NCBI GenBank assembly: GCA_033065855.1
Contig: JAVXUO010001228.1
Coordinates: 248,001 to 312,000, forward strand
Length of the DNA: 64,000 nt
Direction of reading: 5' to 3'
From: Escallonia rubra
Taxonomy: Eukaryota > Streptophyta > Magnoliopsida > Escalloniales > Escalloniaceae
Made by a program: the position numbers and the translations under genes. Shown piece after piece: positions 22,549 through 35,000 of this stretch (position 1 is the first letter of the stretch; each line of letters begins with the position of its first letter). The notes beneath the pieces are model-generated. The model was not told where the DNA came from. It saw only the letters and a program-made list of their open reading frames with translations, and ran no database searches.

Positions 22549-22959
22549 ATGATATGTCTAGTACATGATCATCACCACTCTCGCCTGTCCGCCGTTATGA
22601 TCATCTTGTTCTACACTTGTATATGGATCCCGTTCGTTGGACTCAAGCGCGCCCTTGTCAACATTTTGAGTTTCTTTATGCGCTTTTGCTCGCGTCACCA
22701 ACAAACCTGCAGCAGCTGGGCGTTCCATCTTCCGGCTGCTAGGTTTTTGGATCTTGAGGAGTTGACAAGTTGCAGCTCTCTAAGTGTGGATACGTGCTCC
22801 GTTTGTTTGGTGGACTTCGAGAGGGAGGATGTGGTGAGCCAGCTCCCGAAATGCCGTCACACCTTCCATATAGGCTGCATCCAGAGGTGGCTTGACCAGA
22901 ACCGCTTCACTTGCCCTCTCTGTAGGGGTTTGGTTTTCTTGCATCAAGTCGATGCTTGA
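22549..22959 (+). CDS. Small membrane-anchored RING-H2 protein (probable E3 ubiquitin ligase)
   Basis: A 136-residue single-exon protein. Residues about 14-40 form a hydrophobic segment (AVMIILFYTCIWIPFVGL), a likely membrane anchor. A complete RING-H2 finger spans 83-125, with C83, C86, C102, H104, H107, C110, C122 and C125 and a conserved W114. The size and layout (N-terminal anchor, C-terminal RING ending soon after CPLC) match the small RHA1/BRH1/XERICO-type RING proteins. These transfer ubiquitin from an E2 to membrane-proximal substrates. Arabidopsis has a RING gene (At4g38140, from memory) beside the At4g38150 PPR gene, as here. Substrate and exact subfamily cannot be told. Confidence 0.9.
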   Translation: MICLVHDHHHSRLSAVMIILFYTCIWIPFVGLKRALVNILSFFMRFCSRHQQTCSSWAFHLPAARFLDLEELTSCSSLSVDTCSVCLVDFEREDVVSQLPKCRHTFHIGCIQRWLDQNRFTCPLCRGLVFLHQVDA

Positions 22960-24617
22960 TCTGCGTCTAGCTATCACCTTTGCATAGATACGTGTCTGAT
23001 ACTTGTACCCGGCCTGACGATTGATGGCTGTAATATGTACTATGAATAAAGTTCATCCGAGTCTTCATGGACCTTACCCGTACCATTTAATGAGAGAGTC
23101 AACAATTGCTTTGACAACCAACAAACATGACACCGTCAATACTAATCGAAAGAACGGTTTCATCCCTCACTTGTAACACGTCATTGTACCCGGATCTTTT
23201 TTTCAAATTTAGCGCACAAGAGCCCTTTGGTGTCCATTAGTTCAACACCCTATGCCATGTATTCACACTTATGGCAGCGAAGGCAACTTCACGCAACCAG
23301 ATTTATAGGATGAAGGGTGGATCTTGTAATGCCAGAATTTTTTTTAAACAAAGCCCCAGTGAGTGGGTGACGATGCAAAGAAATAGACAGTTCGTTCCTT
23401 CTAGCCATTAAAGAGACCGAAGTGATAGGCAGTGGCCTACGAAAATTGTGTGGATTTCACCTCATTTTTAAGACGATGCATAGGGTGCACTCATGTTTAC
23501 AAACTCGATAAGGATTACTTCTCAGAAGTAAATTCTAGATTAAAAGAAGCAGAATTTGTTGCTATTTGACAAGAGTTGCTGAAAACTAGCTTAGAGCTGC
23601 AGAAGGTATTTGAACATAAAGTTCTGAAACCAATTTCAACGCGGCAAAACTCAAAACTACCAAGGAAATATTGAGTGGATAGGTGGTGGTCGCAAGAGGC
23701 GTGAGTGAGTGTTCGGATTGTAAATGGGATAGCAGGTTAATTGACTATGTATACTCACCGAGTAATGGCTTAGTTGCTGCCACTTACACGCCCTTCTTCT
23801 CATTCAAGACCCCTGGTAATCTGTCTTTAGACCATGATTACATATACAATCTATGTCGTCTCAAGTGAAAGAGCCCACGTACATTAGGAGAGTAGAAAAG
23901 AAAGCAAACAAAACAAAGAGAAATGTAAGCGCTGTAAGATGTAATCGCAGTTACACAAACATTTTTCAGCCTATAGCATCAGACTTCGAGAGGTTATCAC
24001 TGGTTCAAAGCTGTAGATGCCGGTTAGTGAGAAGGTTAGAAGCTGGCAGCAGTGTAGCACTGCCAACCCACACGAAACACAGCTCCTTTGATATTATTGG
24101 CACTCCAATAACTACAATAGGCACCCTCCGATTTGAATTATAACATTAGTCGAGCACAAATTGTGTGCATTATAGTACACCTTTGTAATCTGTTAGCTCT
24201 GTCCTAAAGCGACTTGAAACAATTTTTTAATCTTAAAGTATCAATGCAATTGGTCATTCATAGGTGGTGTACAATAAAGCTTTAACAGTAAGGATACACT
24301 AATCCAAGAAAAAAAAACTAAATACGATTCTCAACTGGTTAAATTGCTGAAGGTGATATCAGAGACTGATAACAATTCCTCGGTCAAACTCAATCAGCCC
24401 TTAGCTTTGTAATAATCTCTGAGTAGGGGCCTTCCTTGACCCTTGTGAGTAACGATGATGGTGAAATCTTAAACATCGGTCATGTAGTTGGCAATGAACG
24501 CAATCTACACTTTCTTGAGGCTAAATTTTACCAGAATAGCTGCCAAATTAATGTTGTCACAAAACAAGGAAGCAAGATTCTTCGAAAAATGACATGAACC
24601 AGAATCCTCATGCAAAC
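22960..24617. other. Convergent intergenic region, no gene recognised
   Basis: The plus-strand RING gene and the minus-strand CLC-e gene converge here. The right part should contain the CLC-e 3' UTR. No conserved frame is seen. Confidence 0.45.
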
Positions 24618-25753
24618 TTAGTTCTTGGGCTCTTCGAGTGTGGAAAACCAGCACAAGCATTCTTTGGTTGCTAAAGCTCTGTGTCATAGAAGTGAAAAAG
24701 TTTGAAAAAATAAGCATGCAAGAAACCACCTGAAAAACATTAGTTCAGTATCTGAAAATCGGGCTTATACCAAGGGCCATAGCACCATACAACACTCACC
24801 ATGGCAAACCGGTTATGTTCGAACACGGTATATACATATATGCAATGTTAATTTGATACGTTTGATGGACACCCCAATACCCAAAGGAAACTAAGATGCT
24901 AAGAAACTATTTAGAGATCCAATTCCTATATCTATTTCGAATAGTTTAAACCCACATAAATGGAACAGATCAGCGCGAGAATCCAGTCAGTCGACAGGCT
25001 AACCCAATATTAAACAAAAGGGAAGAAGCATACAAGACCAATTTAACAATATCCCCTTGTATTTAGTAGCGCAAGGAGTGGAAGCGCAAGAAATCAGCTA
25101 ACTCAACCCAGCCCATGTTTGACTTGTTTTATGTTAAAATTTTCACAAAACAAGTAGTCTTTTTGCCCAATTATCTATTTCTAAATGTTTCAGATGGCAA
25201 AAGCTGCAACCAAAAACTATTTTCTGACCTTAGCCATCAATGATTGTTATTTTGGAAAGTCAACCGTTTGAGAATGGTTCTGGACTTCTGGTGTATGAGA
25301 TAAAGAATCTGAGTTTACCAGACGAGGATAAACTGACCATTTTATAACCAAATTTGGCTTGTGCTTATATATACCAGATGTGGGATGGGTTGCAAGCGTC
25401 ATGTTCGATATAGGTATAGGCTTGGCCTAGCCTTTGATATCTTTAAGTAGTTAAAGAAACAACTACGCGAAGAGTAGAGAGCAGTAAAAAAGTGAACCTG
25501 CAGGCAAGGCTGATGCATTCTCTGTCTAATAGTCCAACGGGGAGGCCTCTGTGATCTTCAACGTGCTCCAAGATAACAGGTAGTTGACCCATATCATGTC
25601 TATTCATGATCAGCAGAGCAGAAAGGAGATCCGTGCTCGGCGTTACAGACCACAATACCCGAGAATTTCCCTTATTTGAACATACTTCAGAGACCATAAT
25701 TTTCTGCTACATTAAAACCAAGCAGTCATTTAAGTAGTTTGCGGGCAATACAT

Positions 25754-25799
<46 letters not shown>

Positions 25800-28700
25800 A
25801 TCAAGTAGACACTTTTGAAGTCCACCAATGTATTTCCCAGCAAAAACCTAACTCCCTTGTTTTTATTTTTCTCCTCCCTAATTTGGTTCTTGACCTCTAT
25901 TCTTGTTGACTTCTCACCAATCAGAACCGCGCACTGAAAAGGTTAAAAGTCGTAATCTGTAAGAAAAGCAAGAACTACCTCAGATCTTAGGCCTCTTTCT
26001 TTTAACGATTTTCCGAACTCATTAATGTCTAGAAGTGTCAGTAAACCAATCAAGAAACTGTCGTCATCAACTATGAGTGCACAAGGCTGCTTCTCTGCAA
26101 GCATCGACCCCACAGCTTCTGTTAGCAAAGTGCTCGTTAGGACAGTCACATATTGTGTTCTCATAGCCTGTGAAACAAGAATCCTCTTTGCCAACTCCTC
26201 TATGTCATCATCAGTACCATCTGCACAAAAAGAACTACCAATTTCAATGTGTTTCTAGTATATCATCATTAACCAGCAATTAGATAAGTAGATTAGAGCA
26301 CATTTGATTTACATGAAGATGCTTCACGTTGTTGAATATGGCTGTTTTCTTGTTTAAGTTTCTTAGAGTCCCCACCATCGCTTCTCCTTATTTGCCTTGA
26401 TGTAATCCACGAAGACAATCCCACGGCGCCTAGAAGTGGCAGTACTATCCGATAATCCTGTGTAAGCTCAAAGAGAAGCAGAACTGCAGTAAGAGGTACC
26501 TGACACACCCCAGCAAGAGTAGCAGCCATGCCAACCTGTGAAAGCAGCAGTCGCCATAATGTACTTCATTACATAGCAAATCCATAAAGAAGTCCAATGA
26601 CCAGCAAAGATGAAGAACAATTAGACTTACGACGGACAGCAAAAACATGGTGACAAGGAAATCACTATCCCGACTCGTTTTTCGTTAAACTATCTACTGA
26701 AGAAACTAACTCTAAAAGGCCATTCCTACTTTTGTCCCATTTCTGTAACTGAGTACGTACTTAATTTCAAACTCCAAGCTTCAGATGCAAACAATTCAAT
26801 ATTGCACCACGAACAGACCACATGAGGCCATTTGGGATTGATTCTGGAAAGTAGATATTTTATCAAATCATCAGTTCTCAAAATCAGCTTTAATCTATTT
26901 TAAGCATGATAATTAGAAGTTGTCGAAGGTGTCGGATAAGAAGTGCTGAAAGTAGGTTTAGTGTGGCAAAACGAACAAATAGTGTATTAAGATCTAAAGG
27001 GGGCATTTGATGTCTATTTATATGTTAGGATATTATAGTAATCCTTTTGATCAAACCTGATTCTCCAAAACTGATTAAATCAGAATCCAAGAAATTGAGG
27101 ATTCTGGATTTAATTAGTTTTAAGCATTTTGAAACAGATTCACTTCAATACTAGATTTGATTTGGATTTAATCAAGTACGACCATTCTAGAATCAATCCG
27201 AAATACCCTCTTACTATGTGTAAAAAAACCTGAACGACAAGATGCACTCAACGACTTGAGCTGCAGGAAAAATAAAGCAGCCCAACAGCATACGACTACA
27301 GGTTTAGGGATGTTTTTGAAAGGTTCAATGGACATAACCGTCCTTGAGAAAATGTAAAAAGATAGTTGCAAATTGACTGCATCTTTGATTCCATGGAGCA
27401 TATTTAAGAAAGTTTCTGTTGAAACAGACGATTAATACTAAGGTAGTATTATTAGCAGTCTCGATACAAGTTTGAGTCCAAGGCTGACTAGAAACCTCTG
27501 CGACGACAGGCGCATTTAATAGTGATGGGTCTGCAGAGACGATCCTTGAACCCTTAACCTAGTGAATGAGGGGGAGCAGGCCAAGGTATTATATCAGCCA
27601 GTCCCTGTCCGATTGATTGACCTTTTGTGGTAGCAAAGAGTGTGTTTATTGTTGTTAAAAATCTAGAAAAAAAGTTAGAACAAAACTGAGCAACTATTTC
27701 AACAAACGCTTCAGCATTATGTGTAACATGCAACGGCGTGCATCGGAAGAACATTAGTGTTTGAATCGCCATCTAATCGTTTGGTTAGTTATAATAATTT
27801 ACAAGAAAACTAAAAAACACAATTATTGATCCTAAATTCTAGTCCGCGTAGCAGTAAATTCGAATTCGGGCACTAAGTTATATGATGACAGGTGTTTGGC
27901 ACCCCCATCATATTAAAAGTCTCTACATGTTTAAGCTCATTCTCACACAAATCATAACTTATTTATCTAAACTGGTTTGAACTCAACAATCAAGGGTTTA
28001 GTGGCCTACGAACCCGATCGAACAAATCGGGATCAAAACCTTCGTAGTTCCAAACCCTAAGGAAGGAGACCTAAAGCCTAATCTTCAGCTTTATAAATGA
28101 AACTTAATGAAAACTGAAATCTGGAATTTAAAGATCTGACCTTTTTATCGTAAGTGTGCGAGTCTATACAAGTGTGTATATGAATATCCTAGCAAAATCA
28201 CTACAGCCACTCGGGAATATACTACTATATATTATGGAGAGACTAGGGGGTCTTGTATAGTTCTCTAGAGTCCTAGGGCTGAAGAAAAGCTGCAAAACGC
28301 AACCCTAAACCGCCAAAAAGGAAAATTCTAGAGTTCGAGAAAATGCTCAAACTACCTTTGCTGACCGATACACTTTAGCCACTGCAGTCATGCCGGTCGG
28401 TACGCACAAATACCAGCCTGTACACTTTTCCTTACAAAATTACCAATAAGCCCTTATTCTAGAACGAAAAATAGCCTACCTCGCATAAATGCGTGGACCA
28501 AACATTAGGAACCCAAAACCCAAATTAGAGGAGACCAGACTCACTGGACTGTGACTCGGGCTAAGTCCAATAAAAAAGGACTAAAAAGAAAAGACTGGAC
28601 AGGAATAAAGACCAAAACAACATATACAAAAAATCTGGGTATCTTCACAACAGCCTTGCTCGATTTACATGAATCTATACGCTGCCTGTTACAAGTGTAT

Positions 28701-28995
28701 TAGCAGCTGGTGCTTGATGATTAACTTATTCCGATACATCGAGATCATAAGCTGAGTCCCCAATAACAAAGCATACAGTGGGATGGAACTCTACGTGACT
28801 CATGAAGTACAATTTGCAGTTCACAACCAGATACCAAAACCACATCTCTGGTTGTCTCCATTCCCAACACAGTACCTAATAAACCCCTAACCTAGGTAGC
28901 ACGGACACCGTGTCCGACACCGACACCAACCGGGACACCGGACACCGCAATTTTCAAAAAATCAGATTTTGGACACCGCAGAACACCGCTGAATT

Positions 28996-29045
<50 letters not shown>

Positions 29046-32000
29046 TACACACATCTCAATTGGAGCAACTAAATTTTGTTCAAAATCGATGAGAAAGAAA
29101 GAAAGTACCATGAAATAGTCTCAACAGTAACAAGAAAAAGGGTTAATTACACTTATGTCCCTGAGGTTTAGGTGTAATTACAGTCAAGGACACAAAGTTT
29201 CAAAAGGTAACAAACCGTGTCCACAAACGTTAAAAAGATAACACTTATGTCCAGCCGTTAGGGATCCATCCAAAAAGTGTACTTTTTTGGTGATTTCATC
29301 AATATGTATTTTTAAAATGGCAATACTACCCCTATACTGAATAAATATATATATATATATCTCTCTCTCCCTCTCCCCCTCGACACAAGCATGCTCTGAT
29401 ACCAAATTAGGGCTCACCGTTCCTTTTCCGGTGTGCCGTGACTTTGGCCTGGCCCTTGGCGGTGCTGTCGGTGGGCGAATGAAGTTGACAACGCCTTTAC
29501 GGTGCGTCACGTCCACCACGGGTTCGGCGCCGCTGCAGCTGCCTTCTCCCGGGCCTCCTGCGGGACCAAGGACCAGAGGTGTTCGACGTTGACGACGGGG
29601 TAGTGGAACTTGTTGCAGAGGCGGTGGAAGTAGCCCATGCCGACCTTGCCGAAGTAGCCCAGATGGTTCTTGTCGAAGAGGATGCGGTGATGGTGCATAC
29701 CATCGGCGTTTTTCCGCCCGTCAGGATGCTTCAGACGAACGCCTAAATGGGTTTGCAGATTAAGAACATTTTGAAACCCTAATTTGTAGAGCATTTCAAA
29801 AAATTAAGAACCCTAATTTGCAGATTTAATTTTTAGATTTGCAGATTAATTTGCAAATTTGCAAATTTTGTAGAACATTTTGAATTTTAATTTACAGATT
29901 TAGAAAAATTAAGCTTGTGAACCCTAATTTGCAAATTTAGAAAAATTAAGGTTGGCAAATCAGGGATATCATTTTTAATTATGGGCAATAGGGTAATTTT
30001 AACCCTTCCGTTATGTCTTTGTGTATTCCGTTAGGTCCAAGGACATTAGTGCCTATTTTCTAAACTTATGGACACGAGTGTAATTACACCTAAACCTTAG
30101 GGACATAGGTGTAATTAACCCCAAGAAAAAAGGTCGGCAACAAGAAAGCAGTTGAATGTCTTAACAGTACCAAGATTAGAATCTCAACAATAACAAGGGA
30201 GAAGGAAAAAAAGACACGAGACCAAAGGCATGAAGGAAAGGTTTTATATAGTCAGATGGTCTGTAAATAAGGTCGGAGATGTTGACCTATCTTACTCTGG
30301 ACTGGCAAGCTTGGATGCTTTAGGCAACAAAAAGAAGAAAAATACAAAGAGATGAGAGAGAAAGAAAAAGGAACCTTTTGTTGGGTCGATTTGATTAGGG
30401 TTTGGCCTAAAAGTTTATTTCTAAAAAATCCCAGATTTATCCCTTGTATTTTGGCCCCATACGAGTGGACACTTCTTCATAAGGTGTCCGACACTACTTC
30501 AAGAGGTGTCCGACACTTCTTCATAAGGTGTCCGACACTACTTCAAGAGGTGTCCGACACGGTGTCCGGTAATTAATAAATTAATTAATTAATTCGGCCA
30601 CCGCTGAGAGGTGTCGGACACGTGTCCGGAGGTGTCGGTGAGGTGTCAAGGTGTCGGACAGCATACCTTGTCCTATAAGAGGTGTCCGTGCTTCCTAGCC
30701 CCTAACTATCTCCTAAAAGTGCTAATTATTCGTCATCATCATTGTCGTTAAGCTCTTTGTCCAAATCCATAACCCAATGACCTGAATCCCTGAAAGGAAA
30801 CTCATGATTAGAACACTTCTTACCACTGTTGTTGTGGGTTGGAGGGAGGCGCCCCGCGGGGCGGGGGGGGTGGGGGGTGGCGGGGTGGGGGTGTTGACCC
30901 TCCTAAGATTGCGCCTTTTGCTAGGTTGGCAGCCTTAGGTACCGTTCTTAACATTGATGAGAATGGAGCGTTCAAAGACTCGTGCAAATTGGTACTATTT
31001 TCGATATGTTAATGTTTGTACAATTTATTTTCTATATATGAATGTTTGGGTAATCAAGCCAAGAGACGTCATGGAGCTTCGAAGCTTGAGGCATGGAACT
31101 AAAGTTTGGATGTTGGACTCCCTGTGCCTTATGTAGACCATTTGGACTAGCAGCAAGGAACTATAGTTCGGACATTAAACTCTCTCGCTCTCTTGTTAGC
31201 ATGAATAGCTTCCCACTTTGCGCTTAAGATATAATCTCTTCTTAAGAGGTTGGCAAAGCAGGCTAATGTGATTTAAATTTGTCTAGTAATTTCAGCTAGG
31301 TTCAAGCACTTTTTAGTGAGCCTACTTCAATTGTAAAAATGCTATGCAAAAACTCTATTTCTAGCAACACTATAGCAGTCTAATATAAACATAGTTTTTT
31401 GCAATGCAATCTACAATTCGCAGTGAGCTATATTTGCTTTTAAATTTTTAGTACAACCGTCTAGTTTAGACGTTCAAATCCATCTAGTTTTTAGTGAGCC
31501 TCCTTCGATTTTTAGTGAACCATATTTCGTATTTGGCTCTGCACTATGGGCTTCACTCTATTTCATATTGATTGTGTTTGTGTAGAAAGCGTACATATAC
31601 TGATATACTTCATAGCCCTCACATAGAAAACCCGGTAACCACAACACTTGCATTTAAGACCTATGAGTTTACAATAGAAGACTCATATGGGAATATAAGC
31701 GTGAAATGGTAACTCGGGAACCACCATATATATATATAGACACGGATAGATAGGTTGATAGTTAAATAGGTAGATAGGGGACTGATACATATCTAATCTT
31801 GAAGAGATAAGGATCTCCAGAGCATCTTTCACCGTTGAAGAGTGCCACGCCGACAGATGGAAAGATCTCTCCCTTCTTTTAAAGTTTACGCATCAGAAGA
31901 TAAGAATAACGGATGGTACTGTTTTAAAGATTACGCCTGACTGTCGCCACTTTTTCATGCGGATGGTAGATGGACAACAGTCCTTCTCGTTCCTTCTCTA

Positions 32001-35000
32001 TCTTGTACCCAGGCTTCTTCTTTTTTTTTTGGGTATAAAGGGATTAAAATCTAGGAAGAAGTAGCTAACGAGCTCTTATACGGCAAGATGACGGCCTCCC
32101 GAATCCAACTCAAGAGAACTCTGGCGGAGAACTCGTTGATTTGCTAGCCTTGGCTAGTAAGTCAGCGCAAGTATTAATCTCTAGCCAAACAAATGACATG
32201 CAACACTCCATGGTTTATCCAAGAACGCATGAATGTGAGACAAAATGTTACCATCAGGGTCGAGCTCGGAGTTTTCCGAAATAGCTGCCAAAGCTTCCAA
32301 AGCATCCGATTCTACAACAACCTTACGGAATCTGCGTGTCCAAGCAACTCTAATCCACGCCAAATTGCCCATAATTCAGCTTGCCTACTATTTGTAGCTC
32401 CCAGCTTTTGCATAAACCCAAATATCCAATTGCCACAGTGATCACGACATAAACCTGCCGCCCCTTGTAAGCCTGCATTAGTTTGAGCAGCCTCATCAAC
32501 ATTTATCTTTACCCACCCTATGTTGGTGGACTCCAGTTAAATAAATAGGGAGCTTGTCCACCTTTCCCTAGTACTTGTGATTGAAAGCTGAAGTTCTCCC
32601 GATCACATTGCAAAATAATCTTCTATGTTAAATTTGGCGGGATAGTAGCTGTTCGCCCATTAGCAATCATGTTTCGCCAATACCAAATGGCGTGCATGAC
32701 TTCAAATATAAGAAAGACCACTCAGCCCATGCTATTGATGCTATTTCGCTGTATTGAAGGTTCAGATCAACCCATTCTTCCAGAATCAGTTTTAAAAAGG
32801 TGGCCCAATTACTAGGCTTGACCAAAGTTCTAGACAGTTCCTTCATATGAGCACAATATCTAAAGGCATGCAGTGTGGACTCAGAAGATAAAGTGCATAT
32901 GGGATAGTTATCATCATTAGCAATCCAACATTTTGCTTTCAACTCATTTGTAAGAATTCGGTTGTGCTGAACCAGCCAAGCCAATGTTTAACTCTAGGGT
33001 CGGCTGAAGAAGATCACAGTCGTTTTCAACCTATAGTCTCACCATTATTTAAGGTCTGGGTTACTATGTTATGAGCCGAACGGATGGAGAATTGCCATAA
33101 GAGGATGGCTTCCAAGCAACTCTATCAACATTACTTTCCTCGACACATAATATTATTGAACACAAAAGAGTTTCGATCGTACCTGGGAGATATTGTCGCA
33201 AAAAGTCCCAATTCCAGTCACAAAGATCCTCCAGTCAATAGTGCCGAACACTTTTAGTAAGCTGCTCAACGGGGACCTCAGCGGTGGCTGATTCGAGGAA
33301 AGGTTTCTCGGATACCCATGAGTCACACCAGAACTTTAACCACACACCATTGCCGTTCTTCCATCCTACCCCTTTTCTAAGCACCTCCACCCCATTTAAA
33401 ATGCTGCATTAGGTATATGAAGCACCTGCATTAGATAGATTCCAAAGACTCTTTCCATTCTTCAGATATTTAGCATAGAGAACCTAAGACCAAAGTGTAT
33501 CATTTTAGTTTAGAACACGCCCACCCAGTTTGGCCGACAAGGCACTATTCACATTGGCCATTTTACAAAAACCCAAACCATCTTCCCTTTTGTTCTGACA
33601 AACAAATGTCCTATTTTACAAGATGCAGCTTACCTTTATTTGGGTTCCGCCCCATAGAAACCGTTTGTTGCATCGATATAGCTTTACAGATGCTTCTAGG
33701 TATCTTGGTAGTCTGCATTAAATAGAGGGATGGTTGAAGTGACGGATCGTATAAGCGTCACTCTGCCCGCCAACAATAAGCATGATGCTTTCCAACCCAA
33801 TAGATGTTTCTGAACTTTTTCAAGTAGTTGTACGCGTCTTTTCGCACACTTCATGTAACAGCGGCACGCCAACATATTGGCCAAGATTGCAAGTGTGAGT
33901 TGGCCCGCACTGTACGGTGTGGGATGTTGGGTGAAATGTAAAGCTTAGATTTATTGAGATTGACATTTTGACCCGATGCTTCACAAAATATGTCCATAAC
34001 TTCCCTGATGACTAAGGCTTGCTCGGCAGAGGCCTCTACAAAATTTAACAGGTCGTCGGCGAAGAATAAATGAGAGATCGCTGGACCACCTCTTGCTGCC
34101 TTAGTAGGTTTCCAGTCATTCCTTGAGACACTTGCATTTATCAAATGCGTGAGCCGTTCCATACTTAACTCACAGAAGTATGGCGATAAAGGGTCACCCT
34201 GACGCAGGCCATGGTCGGAGTAAATGATTCAGTCGCTTGCCATTCCATAACAAAGAGAAATAGTTTGAGGTGGGGCAATGCATAATGAGAGAGATCCAAC
34301 TTTGAGGCAGTCCCATTGCTATTAGCGTGTCTTCCAAAAACCTCCAAGAAAAAGAGAGAAATCTAAATATCCCTTTGTAACCGTATAGTGCCACGGTGGC
34401 AAAATAGCGAAGCATGTAGTTTCGGGCTGCCATGGAGACAAACCAAGATTTAACTTACCAGAGAGTGGCTGCCAGTGTTCTCTTATCACCAGAGATGGCA
34501 GATTTCACCGAGGCCATCACCTCTTGGCCACCGGGAGCGTCTCTTGACGTGGGAACAGCCACGATATTTCTGGATTAAAGAGAGACGTTGAAGGAGAGAG
34601 GGATTTCTCTCTCTATCATTCACCAAAAAGAGGGGCAGATGGTTCTCAATAAACTTTTTACTTGTGCGGAAAAAGCCCCATCCACTGAAAAGATGAGGAT
34701 GTGGGAAAATAAAAAGAAAAGGACCGGATATGGCCATCCATGTGGGGCGCTTCGAGAGCAAAAGATGTGTTTCAGAGATCCTTATTTTGTATCGCGCGTA
34801 GACAGATTAAATTGAAATCAAATTTAAAATAGAAGATCAAGATTTATACCAGGCCATATGCTTGCGGCGATGCAACCTCCAAGAAGGACAGATTAAAATT
34901 TGGACTGGACTGAGTAATCGCAAGACTAACAAATTTCCCATATGCCATTCCTGTAGCTGCACCAATAAAGAGAGATGGAGCATAGTAGCCTCCCACTAAT

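Larger units (their letters stand above)
28892..30698. mobile_element. Non-autonomous hAT-like element, copy 2, hosting a Pack-MULE
   Basis: Ends CTAGGTAGCACGGACACC and, in reverse complement, CTAGGAAGCACGGACACC differ at one of 18 positions. A perfect 8-bp target duplication CCCCTAAC flanks the element (28884-28891 and 30699-30706). The subterminal regions are dense in GTGTCCGACAC motifs. Internal blocks match copy 1 at 4244-5442 (GATGAGAGAGAAAGA, GTTTATTTCTAAAA, a (TA)n tract). Without the nested Pack-MULE the element would be about 0.8 kb. No transposase. Confidence 0.88.

Noticed and set aside
24505-24729. A 74-residue minus-strand frame at the CLC-e 3' end
   Set aside because: Only the part from 24678 in another frame continues the CLC-e family sequence (CRALATKE). 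The longer frame is its shadow and part of the intron.
29140-30121. A working RPL27a gene
   Set aside because: The frame is shifted and both termini are missing. It lies inside a transposon with target duplications.
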